Positions 1-10,161 of a stretch of DNA of 34,873 nucleotides are shown here, piece by piece (the stretch's first letter is position 1; every line of letters begins with the position of its first letter). The DNA lies in assembly GCA_023457325.1 (NCBI GenBank), contig JAEWLX010000026.1:1-34873 (forward strand), read 5' to 3'. Under the pieces are notes generated by a model. It saw only the letters and a program-made list of their open reading frames with translations. It had not been told where the DNA came from and made no database searches. The DNA is from Bacillota bacterium (lineage in GTDB: Bacteria; Bacillota_I; Bacilli_A; RFN20; CAG-826). The position numbers and the translations under genes are program-made.

Positions 1-24
1 CAACACGGACAACAAATTCACTAC

Positions 25-32
25 AAAGGAGG
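25..32 (+). promoter_or_regulatory. Shine-Dalgarno that fixes the GTG start of rplK
   Basis: AAAGGAGG lies 8 bases before the GTG at 41. An ATG at 34 sits only one base after the SD and opens a four-codon frame (ATG TCA CGT GAG TAA) that overlaps the GTG. It is too close to the SD to be an efficient start, so GTG 41 is chosen. The 40 bases before rplK hold nothing else; the upstream neighbour (usually nusG) is outside the window. Confidence 0.8.
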
Positions 33-40
33 AATGTCAC

Positions 41-457
41 GTGAGTAAAAGAATCGCTAAAGTCGTGAAGATGGAACTTCCAGGCGGCGAAGCCAAACCT
101 GGACCGAAACTTGCTTCTGCTGGTGTCATTATGCCGAAGTTCTGTACGGACTTCAATGCTAAGACAGCCGATCGCCGCGGTGAAACCGTTCCGGTTATCA
201 TCACAGCGTATGAAGACAAATCACACGATTTCGTCATCAAAACAACGCCTGTTGCCGAATTGTTAAAGAAAGCAGCCGGTATTGCCAAGGGATCCGCAAA
301 TCCCAAAACTACTAAAGTCGCTCATATTAGTAAAGCTAAATTGCGGGAAATCGCCGAATACAAAATGCCTGATCTCAATTGCAATGATATCGAAGCAGCA
401 CTCAAAGTCATAGAGGGCTCCGCTCGTAACATGGGCATTACGATCGACGAGGATTAG
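41..457 (+). CDS. rplK: 50S ribosomal protein L11
   Basis: Binds the 23S rRNA GTPase-associated centre (H43/H44) and forms the base of the L7/L12 stalk, where EF-G and EF-Tu act. The 138-residue product shows the L11 landmarks: the N-terminal KVVK strand, a C-terminal domain with LLKKAAGI, EIAEYKMPDLN and EGSARNMG. The loop normally reading PAPPVGPALGQAG is shortened: here it is PGPKLASAGV, about four residues (PVGP) shorter, so Pro-23 and Pro-26 are missing. That loop forms the thiostrepton/micrococcin cleft with rRNA. I recall a similar short loop in mycoplasma L11, so it probably marks ancestry rather than damage. First of the rplKAJL cluster. GTG start chosen for its SD. Confidence 0.97.
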   Translation: MSKRIAKVVKMELPGGEAKPGPKLASAGVIMPKFCTDFNAKTADRRGETVPVIITAYEDKSHDFVIKTTPVAELLKKAAGIAKGSANPKTTKVAHISKAKLREIAEYKMPDLNCNDIEAALKVIEGSARNMGITIDED

Positions 458-486
458 TGGGAGGGTTTAATACCCGTCTGGACCAC
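457..486 (+). promoter_or_regulatory. Candidate L1-binding hairpin before rplA
   Basis: Two short helices sit directly upstream of the rplA SD. The outer one pairs GTGG (457-460) with CCAC (483-486); the inner one pairs GGGT (463-466) with ACCC (472-475). They are joined by an asymmetric internal loop (GA opposite seven bases). Ribosomal protein L1 represses its own mRNA by binding a two-helix element with an asymmetric loop that mimics its 23S site. The placement and shape fit this, but I could not align it to a covariance model. Confidence 0.35.
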
Positions 487-501
487 CTAGGAGGAAAATA
501 A

Positions 502-1185
502 ATGAAAGTAGGTAAAAAGTACAAGGCCGTTGCAGAACTTGTCGATGCCAACAAACTCTACACCATCGAAGAAGCTGCCGAACTTGTTAAAAAGACTTCC
601 ACTGTGAAGTTTGACGCTACCATCGATGCTTCTTTCCGGCTTAATGTCAATCCCAAACAAGCGGATCAACAAATCAGAGGTACGATTAATCTGCCTCATG
701 GAAATGGTAAGACCAAAAGAATTCTTGCTGTGACCAGTAAAGTCGAAGACGCGAAAGCGGCCGGTGCGGATTTCGCCGGGGGCAAAGAAATGCTCGAAAA
801 AATCCAAAAGGAAAACTGGTTTGATTTTGATGTCATCGTCGCCACACCAGACATGATGGGCGAACTTGGTAAATTAGGCCGTGTTCTCGGACCAAAAGGC
901 TTAATGCCAAACCCGAAAACAGGGACAGTTGCCGTCGACATTTCAAAAGCCGTTCAAGAAATCAAACGTGGCAAAGTCGAATATCGCGTTGACAAGGATG
1001 GAAACATTCATGTTTCAATCGCTCGCGTTAGCTTCGATTCTGCGAAGATTATCGATAATCTCACCGCTTTATGCGATTTGATTGTCAAAGTCCGTCCATC
1101 AAGCGTTAAAGGTACTTATATCAAAAACGCGGTCATTCATACGACCATGGGACCATCGATTAAAATTACGTTCGCTGGTCGCTAA
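502..1185 (+). CDS. rplA: 50S ribosomal protein L1
   Basis: Forms the mobile L1 stalk at the ribosomal E site and is usually also the translational repressor of rplK-rplA. At 227 residues it has normal bacterial length. Diagnostic segments are [32 protein letters not shown], the signature around [17 protein letters not shown], and the C-terminal [20 protein letters not shown]. The start ATG has AGGAGG at 489-494. It follows rplK by 44 bases and precedes the L10 leader, so rplKA and rplJL may be controlled separately by L1 and by L10-L12. Confidence 0.97.
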   Translation: MKVGKKYKAVAELVDANKLYTIEEAAELVKKTSTVKFDATIDASFRLNVNPKQADQQIRGTINLPHGNGKTKRILAVTSKVEDAKAAGADFAGGKEMLEKIQKENWFDFDVIVATPDMMGELGKLGRVLGPKGLMPNPKTGTVAVDISKAVQEIKRGKVEYRVDKDGNIHVSIARVSFDSAKIIDNLTALCDLIVKVRPSSVKGTYIKNAVIHTTMGPSIKITFAGR

Positions 1186-1204
1186 ATAATTGTTACGAAG
1201 CACA

Positions 1205-1312
1205 ATATACCATAGACAGCAACGGCCAAGGGGCTTAATCAGGTTGCCGAGGTAGATAAAATATACCCACTAGGGTCCATCACTCAAAGTATATTGGAGC
1301 CTCATAGTCGAA
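1205..1312 (+). promoter_or_regulatory. L10 leader RNA (ribosomal protein L10-L12 autoregulatory site)
   Basis: The gap between rplA and rplJ carries the sequence landmarks of the bacterial L10 leader: TAGACAGCAACGG on the left arm (1213-1225), GCTTAATC in the middle (1233-1240) and GGTTGCCGAGGT on the right arm (1242-1253), where the AGCAAC and GTTGCC segments pair. A second helix pairs AATATAC (1260-1266) with GTATATT (1289-1295). The L10-(L12)4 complex binds this kink-turn-like RNA and lowers expression of rplJL. No poly-U run follows, so control looks translational rather than by attenuation. Boundaries are approximate. Confidence 0.8.
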
Positions 1313-1339
1313 AAACTAAAAAAGGAGGTGAAGAACAAG

Positions 1340-1828
1340 ATGAATAACGAAGTCTTAAAAGCCAAGGAAGCAGTTGTCAAACAATTAACAGACAAAATGA
1401 ACAATTCTTCAACGCTTGTTATCTTCGAATATCGTGGCATGAATGTCGCTGATATCACAAGCTTACGTCGTGCATTGCGCGCTGAAGGCACGGAAATCGG
1501 CGTTTATAAAAACACGATGATCGAAAGAGCAGCCGAAAGTCTTGGTCACAAAGATTTAATTCAACACCTAACCGGTCCAAATGCATTCGCTTTTTCTAGC
1601 GATATCATCGCCGGACCCAAAGTATTAGCTAAATTTGCCAAGCGCAATGAAAAGTTAGTAATTAAGGGTGGTCTCGTTGAAGGAAGAGTCGTCGATGCAA
1701 AACAAATTGTCGCCCTCGCTTCAATTCCGGGACGTGAAGGTCTAATCTCTATGTTCTTATCGGTGCTACAAGCACCAGTCCGCCAATTTGCATGTGCCGT
1801 CAAGGGCATTGCGGACAAAGCCAATTAA
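1340..1828 (+). CDS. rplJ: 50S ribosomal protein L10
   Basis: Stalk protein that anchors the L7/L12 dimers on the L11/23S base. At 162 residues it shows the family core: KEAVVKQLTDKMNNSSTLVI, the YRGMNVADITSLRRALR helix, YKNTMIERA, LTGPNAFAF, and a C-terminal helix region for L12 docking. A GTG at 1328 would add four residues (MKNK), but it overlaps the AAAGGAGG SD at 1321-1328. The ATG at 1340, 11 bases after the SD, is therefore the start. It forms one unit with rplL, 23 bases downstream, under the L10 leader. Confidence 0.96.
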   Translation: MNNEVLKAKEAVVKQLTDKMNNSSTLVIFEYRGMNVADITSLRRALRAEGTEIGVYKNTMIERAAESLGHKDLIQHLTGPNAFAFSSDIIAGPKVLAKFAKRNEKLVIKGGLVEGRVVDAKQIVALASIPGREGLISMFLSVLQAPVRQFACAVKGIADKAN

Positions 1829-1851
1829 TGTCACAGTAGGAGGAATATCAA

Positions 1852-2226
1852 ATGGCTAAATTAACCAAAGAGGAAATTATTGCCTCATTAAAAGAAATGA
1901 CCGTTCTTGAACTCAATGAACTCGTCAAAGCAGTAGAAGAAGAATTCGGCGTTACCGCCGCAGCCCCAACGGCTGTTGCCGCACCTGTCGAAGAAGAAGC
2001 AGAAGCAAAAGGACCAACCGATGTCAATCTCGTTCTCAAGGCTGTCGGCATGTCCAAAGTCGCCGTCATTAAGGCTGTTCAAGCCATTACTGGCTTAGGA
2101 CTAATGGATGCCAAGAAACTCGTCGATGGCGCTCCTGTCAATATTAAAGAACACATCTCACCTGTCGAAGCTGAAGAGCACAAAAAGGCTCTTGTTGCTG
2201 CCGGTGCTGAAGTCGAAGTCAAATAA
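1852..2226 (+). CDS. rplL: 50S ribosomal protein L7/L12
   Basis: Multicopy stalk protein that recruits translation GTPases. The 124 residues show the N-terminal dimerisation helices ([20 protein letters not shown]), an Ala/Pro/Glu-rich hinge at about residues 38-53, and the globular C-terminal domain with [19 protein letters not shown] and [22 protein letters not shown] at 1837-1843 is the SD. A strong terminator follows, so the L10 operon closes here and rpoBC must have its own promoter or depend on readthrough. The ybxB/rsmC-like methyltransferase gene found after rplL in many Firmicutes is absent. Confidence 0.97.
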   Translation: MAKLTKEEIIASLKEMTVLELNELVKAVEEEFGVTAAAPTAVAAPVEEEAEAKGPTDVNLVLKAVGMSKVAVIKAVQAITGLGLMDAKKLVDGAPVNIKEHISPVEAEEHKKALVAAGAEVEVK

Positions 2227-2238
2227 CATTGATTACAT

Positions 2239-2273
2239 AATCCGCTTACATTAGGCGGATTTTCGGCTTTTTT
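2239..2273 (+). terminator. Rho-independent terminator after rplL
   Basis: AATCCGC (2239-2245) pairs with GCGGATT (2255-2261) across a nine-base loop, followed by a T-rich run (TTCGGCTTTTTT). Separates rplJL from rpoBC. Confidence 0.8.
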
Positions 2274-2466
2274 GCACTCGTTAAAATGCGCGAAATAGTG
2301 GATGCGGTTGCTAATAATCTTGCTTCCGCATCCAAAAAGCGCTTCCGAATTCGATCCGAGTCACAGCCTTCGAAGTGACAAAACAAACGAAGGATTAAAT
2401 GATTCAATTGTAATTTCCTTGCCAAGTCACAAAGACAACTCAAACGAAATTAGCAAATTGATGGCG

Positions 2467-2520
2467 GTTTGCCTCCGTGGGGCAATCAGTTGGTATGATA
2501 CTAACCGTTGCAAGGCAAAC
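2467..2520 (+). repeat. Three nested inverted repeats over the rpoB promoter
   Basis: GTTTGCC (2467-2473) pairs with GGCAAAC (2514-2520). Inside it, GCAA (2482-2485) pairs with TTGC (2508-2511). Inside that, 2489-2505 is a 17-base palindrome (7 of 8 pairs, reading GTTGGTAT-G-ATACTAAC). The whole can fold as one stepped hairpin or act as an operator around the -10 box. Confidence 0.6.
2491..2499 (+). promoter_or_regulatory. Candidate rpoBC promoter (extended -10)
   Basis: TGG directly followed by TATGAT forms an extended -10 element. The best -35 candidate, TTGCCT at 2469-2474, is 19 bases upstream and weak. The start of transcription would be near 2506, about 38 bases before rpoB. The -10 sits in the centre of a 17-bp near-palindrome (2489-2505). 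Confidence 0.5.
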
Positions 2521-2543
2521 ATAATTAGAAAAGGAGCCATTAC

Positions 2544-5500
2544 ATGAGTAATATTGAAAACAAACACAAAATGCTTCCGAATAATCGCATTGATTATTCA
2601 AAAATTTCTGGATCACTATCTCTTCCTTACCTAGCTGAGATTCAAACCGAATCGTTCACTTGGTTTAAAGAAGAAGGTCTCAACGAAGTTTTAAAAGAAG
2701 TCTTTCCTATTGAAAACTATACAAACGATGCTCGCATTCACTACAAGGAATGCCGGCTCGAAAAACCTGATTATACATACTTGGAATGTAAAGAACGTGA
2801 CTTAACATACAGTGCTGCATTGCGTGTTACCTTACGTCTTGAACTCCAAAAGACAGGCGAGATTAAAGAAGCTGAAGTCTTTATGGGTGATTTACCCTTA
2901 ATGACTGATAGCGGCACCTTTGTCGTCAATGGCGCTGAGCGCGTCATCGTCTCGCAACTTGTCCGTTCTCCTGGTGCTTACCTAAGTAAGAATCTTGAAA
3001 AAACCGGCAAATATACTTATAACGCCGATTTAATTCCGACTCGTGGCACGTGGCTCGAATTTGAAGCCGATCAAAAAGATTTGATTTGGGTTCGTATTGA
3101 CCGTCAACGCAAAATGAATGGAACCGTTTTACTCAAGGCCCTTGGTTTTGAAGATACCAATGAGATTCTTAAACTGTTTGGTAATCGCCCAATGCTTGTT
3201 AATACAATTGAAAAAGATAAAGATGTTAAGACATCTCGCGATGCTCTTGTTGAAATCTTCCGTAAATTGAAACCTGGCGAACCAATAACCAATGAAGGTG
3301 TTAAGTTATTCGTTATTCAGAAGTTTTTTGATCAGAAGCGTTATGACCTAGGTCGTGCCGGTCGCTTTAAATATCGCAACAAACTCGGTGTTTATAACCG
3401 TTTAGCAGGTCGCATTCTTGCTCAAGATCTTGTATCCCACGAAGGTGAAGTCTTATTTAAAAAAGACTATCGCCTCACAAAGCTGGATGTTGATCATCTT
3501 CGCGATATCGAATTTTTTGAAAAAGGCGCGCATCAAAAGAATTTAAAAATTAATAAAGACCTCGATGAAAACGGCCGTGTTAACATTGTTAAAGTTTATG
3601 TTAGTGATAAAAAAGACGTGACCGCAAATATTATCGGTACCGATCTTAACCAAACACTACCACGCGTCACTATCTCTGATATCGTCGCCACCTTCTCATA
3701 TTTCATGAATGTGATTGATGGGTTTGGTGACACCGACGATATTGACCATCTTGGTAATCGTCGCATTCGTTGTGTCGGTGAATTGATTCAAACGCAATTC
3801 CGTATCGGCTTAACGAAAATGGCAAAAACGGTTCAACAGAAGATGTCAATCTCGGAAATGGAAAGCGTCAGTGTTCAGTCGTTAATTAACATTCGTCCGT
3901 TAACTTCCAGCATTCGTGAATTCTTTGCCAGTTCACAACTCTCACAATTCATGGATCAAACAAACCCATTAGCTGAATTAGCTAATAAACGTCGTTTATC
4001 AGCGCTTGGTCCTGGCGGTTTGACTCGTGATCGCGCCAGCATGGATGTTCGCGACGTTCACCATACTCACTATGGACGTATCTGTCCGATTGAGACACCT
4101 GAAGGTCAAAACATTGGTCTTATTAATAACTTGGCCACTTATGCCAAAATTAACAAATACGGATTCATTGAAACGCCATATCGCCGTGTCGATAAAAAGA
4201 CCCAACGCATTCTTGACGAATCTGAGTACTTATCAGCCGATATGGAAAGATCACACATTATCGCTCAAGCTAATGTCAGTCTTGATGATAACGGCGTTAT
4301 TCTTGATGAATATGTCGTCGCTCGTCACGATGGTAAAAATATCATGGCGCGGCGTGAAGATGTCGATTATATCGACGTCAGCCCCAAACAAATTGTTTCG
4401 ATTGCATCATCTTGCATCCCCTTTCTAGAAAACGACGATACAACGCGTGCTCTCATGGGCGCGAACATGCAACGTCAAGCGCTACCTTTATTAAAGCCAA
4501 GTGCTCCTTTTGTCGGTACCGGCATGGAACATATTGTCGCTCGTGATTCTGGTTTAGCGGTCATCTCGACTGGTGATGGTGTCGTCTCTTATGTCGACAG
4601 CCGCAAAGTCGTTGTTAAGGACAGCAAAAAGAAATCGAAAACGTATCAATTACAAAAATTTGCCCGTTCCAACCAAGGCACATGTATTAACCAAGTTGCC
4701 GTTGTTAAAGTTGGTCAGGAAATTAAAAAAGGCGATATTATTGCTGATGGTCCAGCCATGGAAAATGGCGATTTAGCCCTCGGACAAAATGTTACGATCG
4801 CTTTTATGACTTGGAATGGTTATAACTATGAAGATGCCGTTATTATGTCTGAACGTCTCGTTAAAGACGACTCTTACACCTCGATCCATATTGAAAAATA
4901 TGAGCTCGAGTGCCGAGAGACAAAATTAGGCGCTGAAGAAATTACGCGCGATGTTCCTAACGTCAGCGAGGAAGCAAAGGCTTTCTTGGACGAAAGAGGT
5001 ATCGTCGTACCCGGCGCCGAAGTTAAAGAAGGCGATATTCTCGTTGGTAAAATTACACCTAAAGGTGTAACTGAACCGACTCCTGAAGAAAAACTTCTCA
5101 TGGCGATCTTCTCAGAAAAGACCAAAGAAGGAAAAGACTCCTCGCTTAGAGTTTCTCATGGTGGAGCCGGCATCGTGCTTGATGTCAAAATTTTCTCTCG
5201 TAAAAACGGCGATGAACTTCCACCCGGAGTTAATGAAGTCGTTCGTGTTTATATCGTGCAAAAAAGAAAAATTTCTGAAGGTGACAAGATGTCTGGCCGT
5301 CACGGAAACAAAGGCGTTATATCACGCATTCTCCCTGTCGAAGATATGCCGTTTCTTCCTGATGGCACTCCGGTTGACATCATGCTCAACCCACTTGGCG
5401 TTCCATCGCGTATGAATATTGGTCAAATTTTGGAAATTCATCTTGGTCTAGCTTGTAAAAGACTAGGTATGAAACTGGCCACACCTGTTTTTGATGGCAT

Positions 5501-6107
5501 TACTAATGAAGAGATTTTTGCTCTCATGGAACAAGCTAAGATTGCTCCAGACGGCAAGACAGTTCTCTACGATGGCCGGACTGGTGAACGCTTCGATGAA
5601 CGTATATCCGTCGGCGTCATGTACATGATTAAACTTGTCCACATGGTCGATGATAAATTACATGCTCGGGCAACTGGTCCGTATTCATTAGTCACACAAC
5701 AGCCGTTAGGTGGTAAAGCCCAAAACGGTGGTCAAAGATTTGGTGAAATGGAAGTGTGGGCTCTCGAAGCTTACGGAGCTGCTCATACTCTTCAAGAATT
5801 ACTGACAATCAAATCCGATGATCGCGTCGGTCGTCGCAAGACTTACGAAGCTATCATTAAAGGATATCCAATTCCTCGCCCAGGAATTCCGGAAGCGTTT
5901 AAGGTTTTAACTAAAGAACTACAGGCGCTTGGTATGGATGTTAAATTGCTTAACACCGAGGGCAACAAAATCGATATGGATGCTCTGGCTAAAGAAACCC
6001 AAATCGAAGAAAGAAAGATTAACTCCACGATTCGTTCTCTTACAAGAGAAGGCGTTGCTGATAACATTACCAGCGACAGCGATGAATTAGCTGAGTTATT
6101 AAGTTAA
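2544..6107 (+). CDS. rpoB: RNA polymerase beta subunit
   Basis: Catalytic beta subunit of RNA polymerase. The 1187 residues are of normal Firmicutes/Mollicutes length and run collinear with known Rpo[14 protein letters not shown] near the start, then [10 protein letters not shown], the rifampicin cluster [54 protein letters not shown], and the C-terminal [20 protein letters not shown]. In the rifampicin pocket the residue equal to E. coli His526 is Asn (N481 here), the substitution linked to natural rifampicin insusceptibility in Mollicutes. AAAAGGAG at 2529-2535 supports the ATG. rpoC follows after 13 bases with its own SD. Confidence 0.98.
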   Translation: MSNIENKHKMLPNNRIDYSKISGSLSLPYLAEIQTESFTWFKEEGLNEVLKEVFPIENYTNDARIHYKECRLEKPDYTYLECKERDLTYSAALRVTLRLELQKTGEIKEAEVFMGDLPLMTDSGTFVVNGAERVIVSQLVRSPGAYLSKNLEKTGKYTYNADLIPTRGTWLEFEADQKDLIWVRIDRQRKMNGTVLLKALGFEDTNEILKLFGNRPMLVNTIEKDKDVKTSRDALVEIFRKLKPGEPITNEGVKLFVIQKFFDQKRYDLGRAGRFKYRNKLGVYNRLAGRILAQDLVSHEGEVLFKKDYRLTKLDVDHLRDIEFFEKGAHQKNLKINKDLDENGRVNIVKVYVSDKKDVTANIIGTDLNQTLPRVTISDIVATFSYFMNVIDGFGDTDDIDHLGNRRIRCVGELIQTQFRIGLTKMAKTVQQKMSISEMESVSVQSLINIRPLTSSIREFFASSQLSQFMDQTNPLAELANKRRLSALGPGGLTRDRASMDVRDVHHTHYGRICPIETPEGQNIGLINNLATYAKINKYGFIETPYRRVDKKTQRILDESEYLSADMERSHIIAQANVSLDDNGVILDEYVVARHDGKNIMARREDVDYIDVSPKQIVSIASSCIPFLENDDTTRALMGANMQRQALPLLKPSAPFVGTGMEHIVARDSGLAVISTGDGVVSYVDSRKVVVKDSKKKSKTYQLQKFARSNQGTCINQVAVVKVGQEIKKGDIIADGPAMENGDLALGQNVTIAFMTWNGYNYEDAVIMSERLVKDDSYTSIHIEKYELECRETKLGAEEITRDVPNVSEEAKAFLDERGIVVPGAEVKEGDILVGKITPKGVTEPTPEEKLLMAIFSEKTKEGKDSSLRVSHGGAGIVLDVKIFSRKNGDELPPGVNEVVRVYIVQKRKISEGDKMSGRHGNKGVISRILPVEDMPFLPDGTPVDIMLNPLGVPSRMNIGQILEIHLGLACKRLGMKLATPVFDGITNEEIFALMEQAKIAPDGKTVLYDGRTGERFDERISVGVMYMIKLVHMVDDKLHARATGPYSLVTQQPLGGKAQNGGQRFGEMEVWALEAYGAAHTLQELLTIKSDDRVGRRKTYEAIIKGYPIPRPGIPEAFKVLTKELQALGMDVKLLNTEGNKIDMDALAKETQIEERKINSTIRSLTREGVADNITSDSDELAELLS

Positions 6108-6120
6108 GGAGGTAGAAACA

Positions 6121-9100
6121 ATGTTTGATGTTAATAGATTAGCCGCTCTGCAAGTCGGCCTTGCCTCCCCTGAAAATATTCGTTCATGGTCGCATGGCGA
6201 AGTTCTCAAACCCGAAACCATCAACTACCGGAGTCAAAAACCGGAAGCCCAAGGTCTTTTCTGTGAGAAGATTTTTGGTCCTAGTAAAGATTACGAATGT
6301 CATTGTGGTAAATACAAAAAGATTCGTTTTCAAGGCATTACTTGTGAAAAGTGTGGTGTCGAAGTTATTTCTAAAGAAGTTCGTCGTGAAAGAATGGGCC
6401 ACATTGAGCTCGCTTCACCTTGCACTCACATTTGGTATTTAAAAGGTATTCCCAGCCGAATTGGTCTCATTCTTGATATTCCTCCCAAACAACTTGAGGA
6501 AATCAACTATTTCGTGGCTCACGTTTGCCTAAATCCGGGAAATAGCAATGTATTGTACTATCGTCAATTCTTAGATGAGAGAACCGCACGTCAAGAATTT
6601 GTGGCCACAATTCGTGAATTTCAACCGATGTTAGACAAAGAAAGTGCTGACTTCTTTAAAAGTGAAGATTTGATTGAAAGGATGCAAAATCCTCAGGAAA
6701 CGTTTGATTTTTTCACCGTTTCTGATTTTATTTCCAAGTATACCAACGCTGAATTTGGCGAAGGTGCTGCGGCAATCAAACGCCTTTTAAGAGAAGTGAA
6801 CCTTAACGAAGAATTCAAAAGCATTAACAACAAATTAAAAGATTGTAGTGCTCAAAGCCGCATTAAATTATCCAAGCGTCTCGAAGTCATTGAAGCCTTC
6901 CGCAATTCCGACAATCGTCCGGAATGGATGGTGCTTGATGTTCTTCCGGTTATTCCTCCGGATCTTCGTCCGATGCTCCAATTGGATGGTGGCCGATTTG
7001 CCGCATCCGATTTGAATGATTTATATCGCCGCGTTATTACTCGTAATACACGCCTTAAAAAACTGATTGATATGAACGCCCCTTACGTTATCTTGATGAA
7101 CGAAAAACGTATGCTTCAAGAAGCGGTGGATGCCTTAATTGATAACGGCAGAAGAAATAAGCCCGTTGTCGGTTCCGGCGGACGGCCTCTTAAATCACTG
7201 TCAAGTTCGTTAAAGGGTAAACAAGGACGTTTCCGTCAAAATTTACTTGGTAAGCGCGTTGACTATTCCGGCCGTTCCGTTATTGCCGTCGGACCAGATT
7301 TAAAAATGTATCAATGTGGACTTCCAAGAGAGATGGCTGTTCAGCTTTTACGTCCCTTTATCGCTTCCGTTTTAATTAAAGAAAATTACGTTAACGCTCA
7401 TCGTCAAGCCGATAAAATCATCGATCGTTACGATGCAGTTGTCTTCGACATTCTTGAACGGATTATTAGCGATCACCCTGTTTTATTAAACCGTGCTCCG
7501 ACGTTGCACCGACTTGGCATTCAGGCTTTCCAACCTAAACTAGTTGATGGTCGGGCCATTCGTCTTCACCCTCTTGTTTGTACGGGATTTAATGCTGACT
7601 TTGATGGCGACCAAATGGCTGTTCACGTTCCGTTAAGCAAATCCGCTCAACACGAAGCGCTTGAACTCATGCTCGCTAGCAATAATATCCTTGGTCCAAA
7701 AGATGGTCGTCCAATCGTTACTCCTTCTCAAGATATGGTTCTTGGTAACTATTACTTGACGCTTGAAGAAACGAAAGAACAACTGGCTGCTCGTAGCAAA
7801 CGCCGTCTCGATAAAGGCGATGTTGAAGAATACGAACGCTTTGCGACATACGCTAATGCCGAAGGCAAAGTATTTAGAAGTATCGATGAAGCTGTGCTCG
7901 CATACGAAACACATCAAGTTCACTTACATAGCCGTGTCGCTATTCGCGCCAGTGCCTTAGTCAAGATGGGTTTCACCAAAGAAATGAATGATTCTTATCT
8001 CATTACAACGGTTGGAAAAATCATTTTTAACCTTATTTTCCCAGCTGACTTCCCATACTTAAATGATGCCAGCGCTGAAAATTTAAAAGGTGATTTACAA
8101 CGCTTCTTTGTTCCAAAGGGAACAGATATTGTCGAATACATTCACAAACAACCATTAGTTCCGCCATTTACTAAAAAGCATTTGGGGAATATTATTAACG
8201 AGATTTTTAGCCGCTATGGAACCTCAAAAACATCAGCCGTTCTCGATAAGATGAAAGATATTGGTTTCAAATACGCGACTATTGCCGGTGTTACTATTTC
8301 TATCAGCGACATTAATGTCGTTAGCGACAAAGAACAGCTCCTTAAAGATGGAGATAGTCGTGTCGAAGAAATCACGGAAATGTTCAATCGTGGTTTATTA
8401 ACCGATAACGAAAGACATAATCATGTCGTTGATGTTTGGACTGAAGTTCGTGACTCGGTACAAAGAGACCTATCGAAGCAATTCGAAAAAGATTCCCGCA
8501 ATCCAATCTTTATGATGTCGGACAGCGGTGCTCGCGGTAATATTTCTAACTTTACTCAGCTAGCAGGTATGCGTGGTTTGATGTCAAACCCAAAAGGTGA
8601 CACCATCGAACTTCCAATTAAGTCGTGCTTCCGTGAAGGTCTAACTGTTTCTGAGTTCTTTATTGCGACACACGGTGCTCGTAAGGGCGGCGCTGATACT
8701 GCGCTTAAAACAGCCGACTCCGGCTATTTGACCCGTCGTCTTGTCGACGTCAGCCAAGATGTCATCGTCCGCGAAGAAGATTGCCACACTGATCATGGGC
8801 ATGTTGTCTCAGAGATTATTGATTCTAGTCGTGACACGGTTATCGTTCCATTATATGACCGCCTTGTCGGCCGTTATACCATTCACGATGTAATCGATCC
8901 TAAAACGGGCGAAGTTCTCGTTGCTGAAAATTCAATGATTAACGAAGAAACGGCGCGCAATATCGTCGAATCCGGTATTAAACAAGTCGAAATTCGTTCA
9001 CTATTTGGTTGTCAAACCCGCGATGGTGTTTGCCGTCATTGCTATGGTCGCAATTTGGCGACAGGAAAAGAAGTCAGTATCGGCGAAGCTGTCGGTATCA

Positions 9101-9978
9101 TGGCTGCTCAATCAATCGGCGAACCAGGTACGCAATTGACGATGAGAACATTCCATACTGGCGGTGTTGCTGGTAGCGATATCACGCAAGGTCTACCTCG
9201 TGTTCAAGAATTAGTTGAAGCGCGCGTTCCTAAAGGCGAATCTATGATTTCGGAAATAACTGGAACAATTAGCGAAATCGAGGAAACAGGCGGTCGTTAT
9301 CGCGTTGTTGTTAAAAGCGATCTCGAAGAAAGAGAATACCTATCCAACTACGGAGCACGCCTCCGTGTTAAAAAGGGCGACAAAATTAGAAATGGTGGTA
9401 AAATCACCGAAGGTGCTATCTCGCCGAAGAAACTTCTCGAAGTCAGTGATGTCGCTGCCGTCGAACGCTACATTCTAAAAGAAATTCAAAAAGTGTATCG
9501 TCTCCAAGGTATCGGTATTTCTGATAAGCACATCGAGGTTATTATTCGTCAGATGTTGCGCAAAGTCGCCATCATTGAAGGCGGAGATACAAACATGCTC
9601 CCTGGCACGCTCGTCGAACTTGATGAGTTTACCGAAAAGAATGAAGAAGCGCTTCTATCCGGAAGACATCCGGCAGTTGCGCGTCCAGTCATTCTTGGTA
9701 TAACCAAAGCCTCACTTCAAACAAAGTCTTTCCTCTCCGCGGCTTCATTCCAAGAAACGACACGTGTTTTAACTGATGCAGCGCTAAAGGCTAAGACAGA
9801 TATTCTCCACGGCCTTAAAGAAAACGTTATCACTGGAAAATTGATTCCAGCGGGACGGGGACTTTCTTCCGATGAAGAAGAAGAGGTTTTAATTGAGAAC
9901 TTCTCGGTCCGTGAGAAAATGAAGGAAGTTAAGCAACAGTATATTGAAGTTCACGATCGTCCTGACGATCTCGAATAA
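6121..9978 (+). CDS. rpoC: RNA polymerase beta' subunit
   Basis: Catalytic beta' subunit. The 1285 residues include the N-terminal zinc ribbon (Cys60, Cys62, Cys75, Cys78), [12 protein letters not shown], and the absolutely conserved Mg-binding [12 protein letters not shown] (N491; Asp493/495/497 hold the catalytic metal). They also include the bridge-helix/trigger-loop region ([36 protein letters not shown]) and the second zinc site (a CHTDHG cysteine plus [14 protein letters not shown]). No lineage-specific large insertion is apparent. SD AAGGAGG lies just before the ATG. The gene ends in TAA and is closed by a strong terminator, unlike genomes where transcription continues into rpsL. Confidence 0.98.
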   Translation: MFDVNRLAALQVGLASPENIRSWSHGEVLKPETINYRSQKPEAQGLFCEKIFGPSKDYECHCGKYKKIRFQGITCEKCGVEVISKEVRRERMGHIELASPCTHIWYLKGIPSRIGLILDIPPKQLEEINYFVAHVCLNPGNSNVLYYRQFLDERTARQEFVATIREFQPMLDKESADFFKSEDLIERMQNPQETFDFFTVSDFISKYTNAEFGEGAAAIKRLLREVNLNEEFKSINNKLKDCSAQSRIKLSKRLEVIEAFRNSDNRPEWMVLDVLPVIPPDLRPMLQLDGGRFAASDLNDLYRRVITRNTRLKKLIDMNAPYVILMNEKRMLQEAVDALIDNGRRNKPVVGSGGRPLKSLSSSLKGKQGRFRQNLLGKRVDYSGRSVIAVGPDLKMYQCGLPREMAVQLLRPFIASVLIKENYVNAHRQADKIIDRYDAVVFDILERIISDHPVLLNRAPTLHRLGIQAFQPKLVDGRAIRLHPLVCTGFNADFDGDQMAVHVPLSKSAQHEALELMLASNNILGPKDGRPIVTPSQDMVLGNYYLTLEETKEQLAARSKRRLDKGDVEEYERFATYANAEGKVFRSIDEAVLAYETHQVHLHSRVAIRASALVKMGFTKEMNDSYLITTVGKIIFNLIFPADFPYLNDASAENLKGDLQRFFVPKGTDIVEYIHKQPLVPPFTKKHLGNIINEIFSRYGTSKTSAVLDKMKDIGFKYATIAGVTISISDINVVSDKEQLLKDGDSRVEEITEMFNRGLLTDNERHNHVVDVWTEVRDSVQRDLSKQFEKDSRNPIFMMSDSGARGNISNFTQLAGMRGLMSNPKGDTIELPIKSCFREGLTVSEFFIATHGARKGGADTALKTADSGYLTRRLVDVSQDVIVREEDCHTDHGHVVSEIIDSSRDTVIVPLYDRLVGRYTIHDVIDPKTGEVLVAENSMINEETARNIVESGIKQVEIRSLFGCQTRDGVCRHCYGRNLATGKEVSIGEAVGIMAAQSIGEPGTQLTMRTFHTGGVAGSDITQGLPRVQELVEARVPKGESMISEITGTISEIEETGGRYRVVVKSDLEEREYLSNYGARLRVKKGDKIRNGGKITEGAISPKKLLEVSDVAAVERYILKEIQKVYRLQGIGISDKHIEVIIRQMLRKVAIIEGGDTNMLPGTLVELDEFTEKNEEALLSGRHPAVARPVILGITKASLQTKSFLSAASFQETTRVLTDAALKAKTDILHGLKENVITGKLIPAGRGLSSDEEEEVLIENFSVREKMKEVKQQYIEVHDRPDDLE

Positions 9979-9989
9979 CAAAAAAGTTT

Positions 9990-10016
9990 AGGCGGTTTGC
10001 ACCGCCTTTTCTTTTT
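9990..10016 (+). terminator. Rho-independent terminator after rpoC
   Basis: Perfect stem AGGCGGT (9990-9996) / ACCGCCT (10001-10007) with a TTGC loop, then TTTTCTTTTT. It ends the rpoBC unit before the metalloprotease cluster. Confidence 0.92.
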
Positions 10017-10048
10017 GAATAAAATATTAAAAATAATTGCGATTTCGT

Positions 10049-10076
10049 TTGACAACCTAGTCTTCTTTGCTATAAT
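10049..10076 (+). promoter_or_regulatory. Strong sigma-A promoter for the first M6 protease
   Basis: Consensus TTGACA (10049-10054), a 16-base spacer and consensus TATAAT (10071-10076) preceded by TGC (extended -10). This is one of the best promoters in the window. It gives a leader of about 80 bases ending in an AAGGGGG SD (10147-10153). Confidence 0.9.
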
Positions 10077-10161
10077 AACTACACTTATTAGACTTAACTA
10101 TGTTAATGTTTCCCTGACATTTATCATATTTCGCTAATAATGAATTAAGGGGGTTAATCTT

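Larger units (their letters stand above)
2274..2543 (+). other. rplL-rpoB intergenic region, structured, no convincing gene
   Basis: This gap (317 bases with the terminator) holds several potential RNA or DNA hairpins rather than a gene. TGGATGCGG (2299-2307) pairs with CCGCATCCA (2326-2334). GTCAC (2360-2364) pairs with GTGAC (2375-2379), in competition with CTTCG (2369-2373) and CGAAG (2388-2392). Nested dyads lie at 2467-2520. An 81-codon open frame (2302-2547) has no SD and no recognisable content. The alternative hairpins suggest a regulated leader or a processing site before rpoB. Confidence 0.55.

Noticed and set aside
2302..2547. 81-codon open frame between rplL and rpoB
   Set aside because: No SD, no recognisable motif, overlaps the rpoB start, and covers hairpins and the promoter; better explained as untranslated structured DNA.
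7633..7923. Antisense open frames within rpoC and other housekeeping genes
   Set aside because: They lie wholly inside strongly conserved coding sequence, show no SD or family features and reflect codon bias on the other strand.
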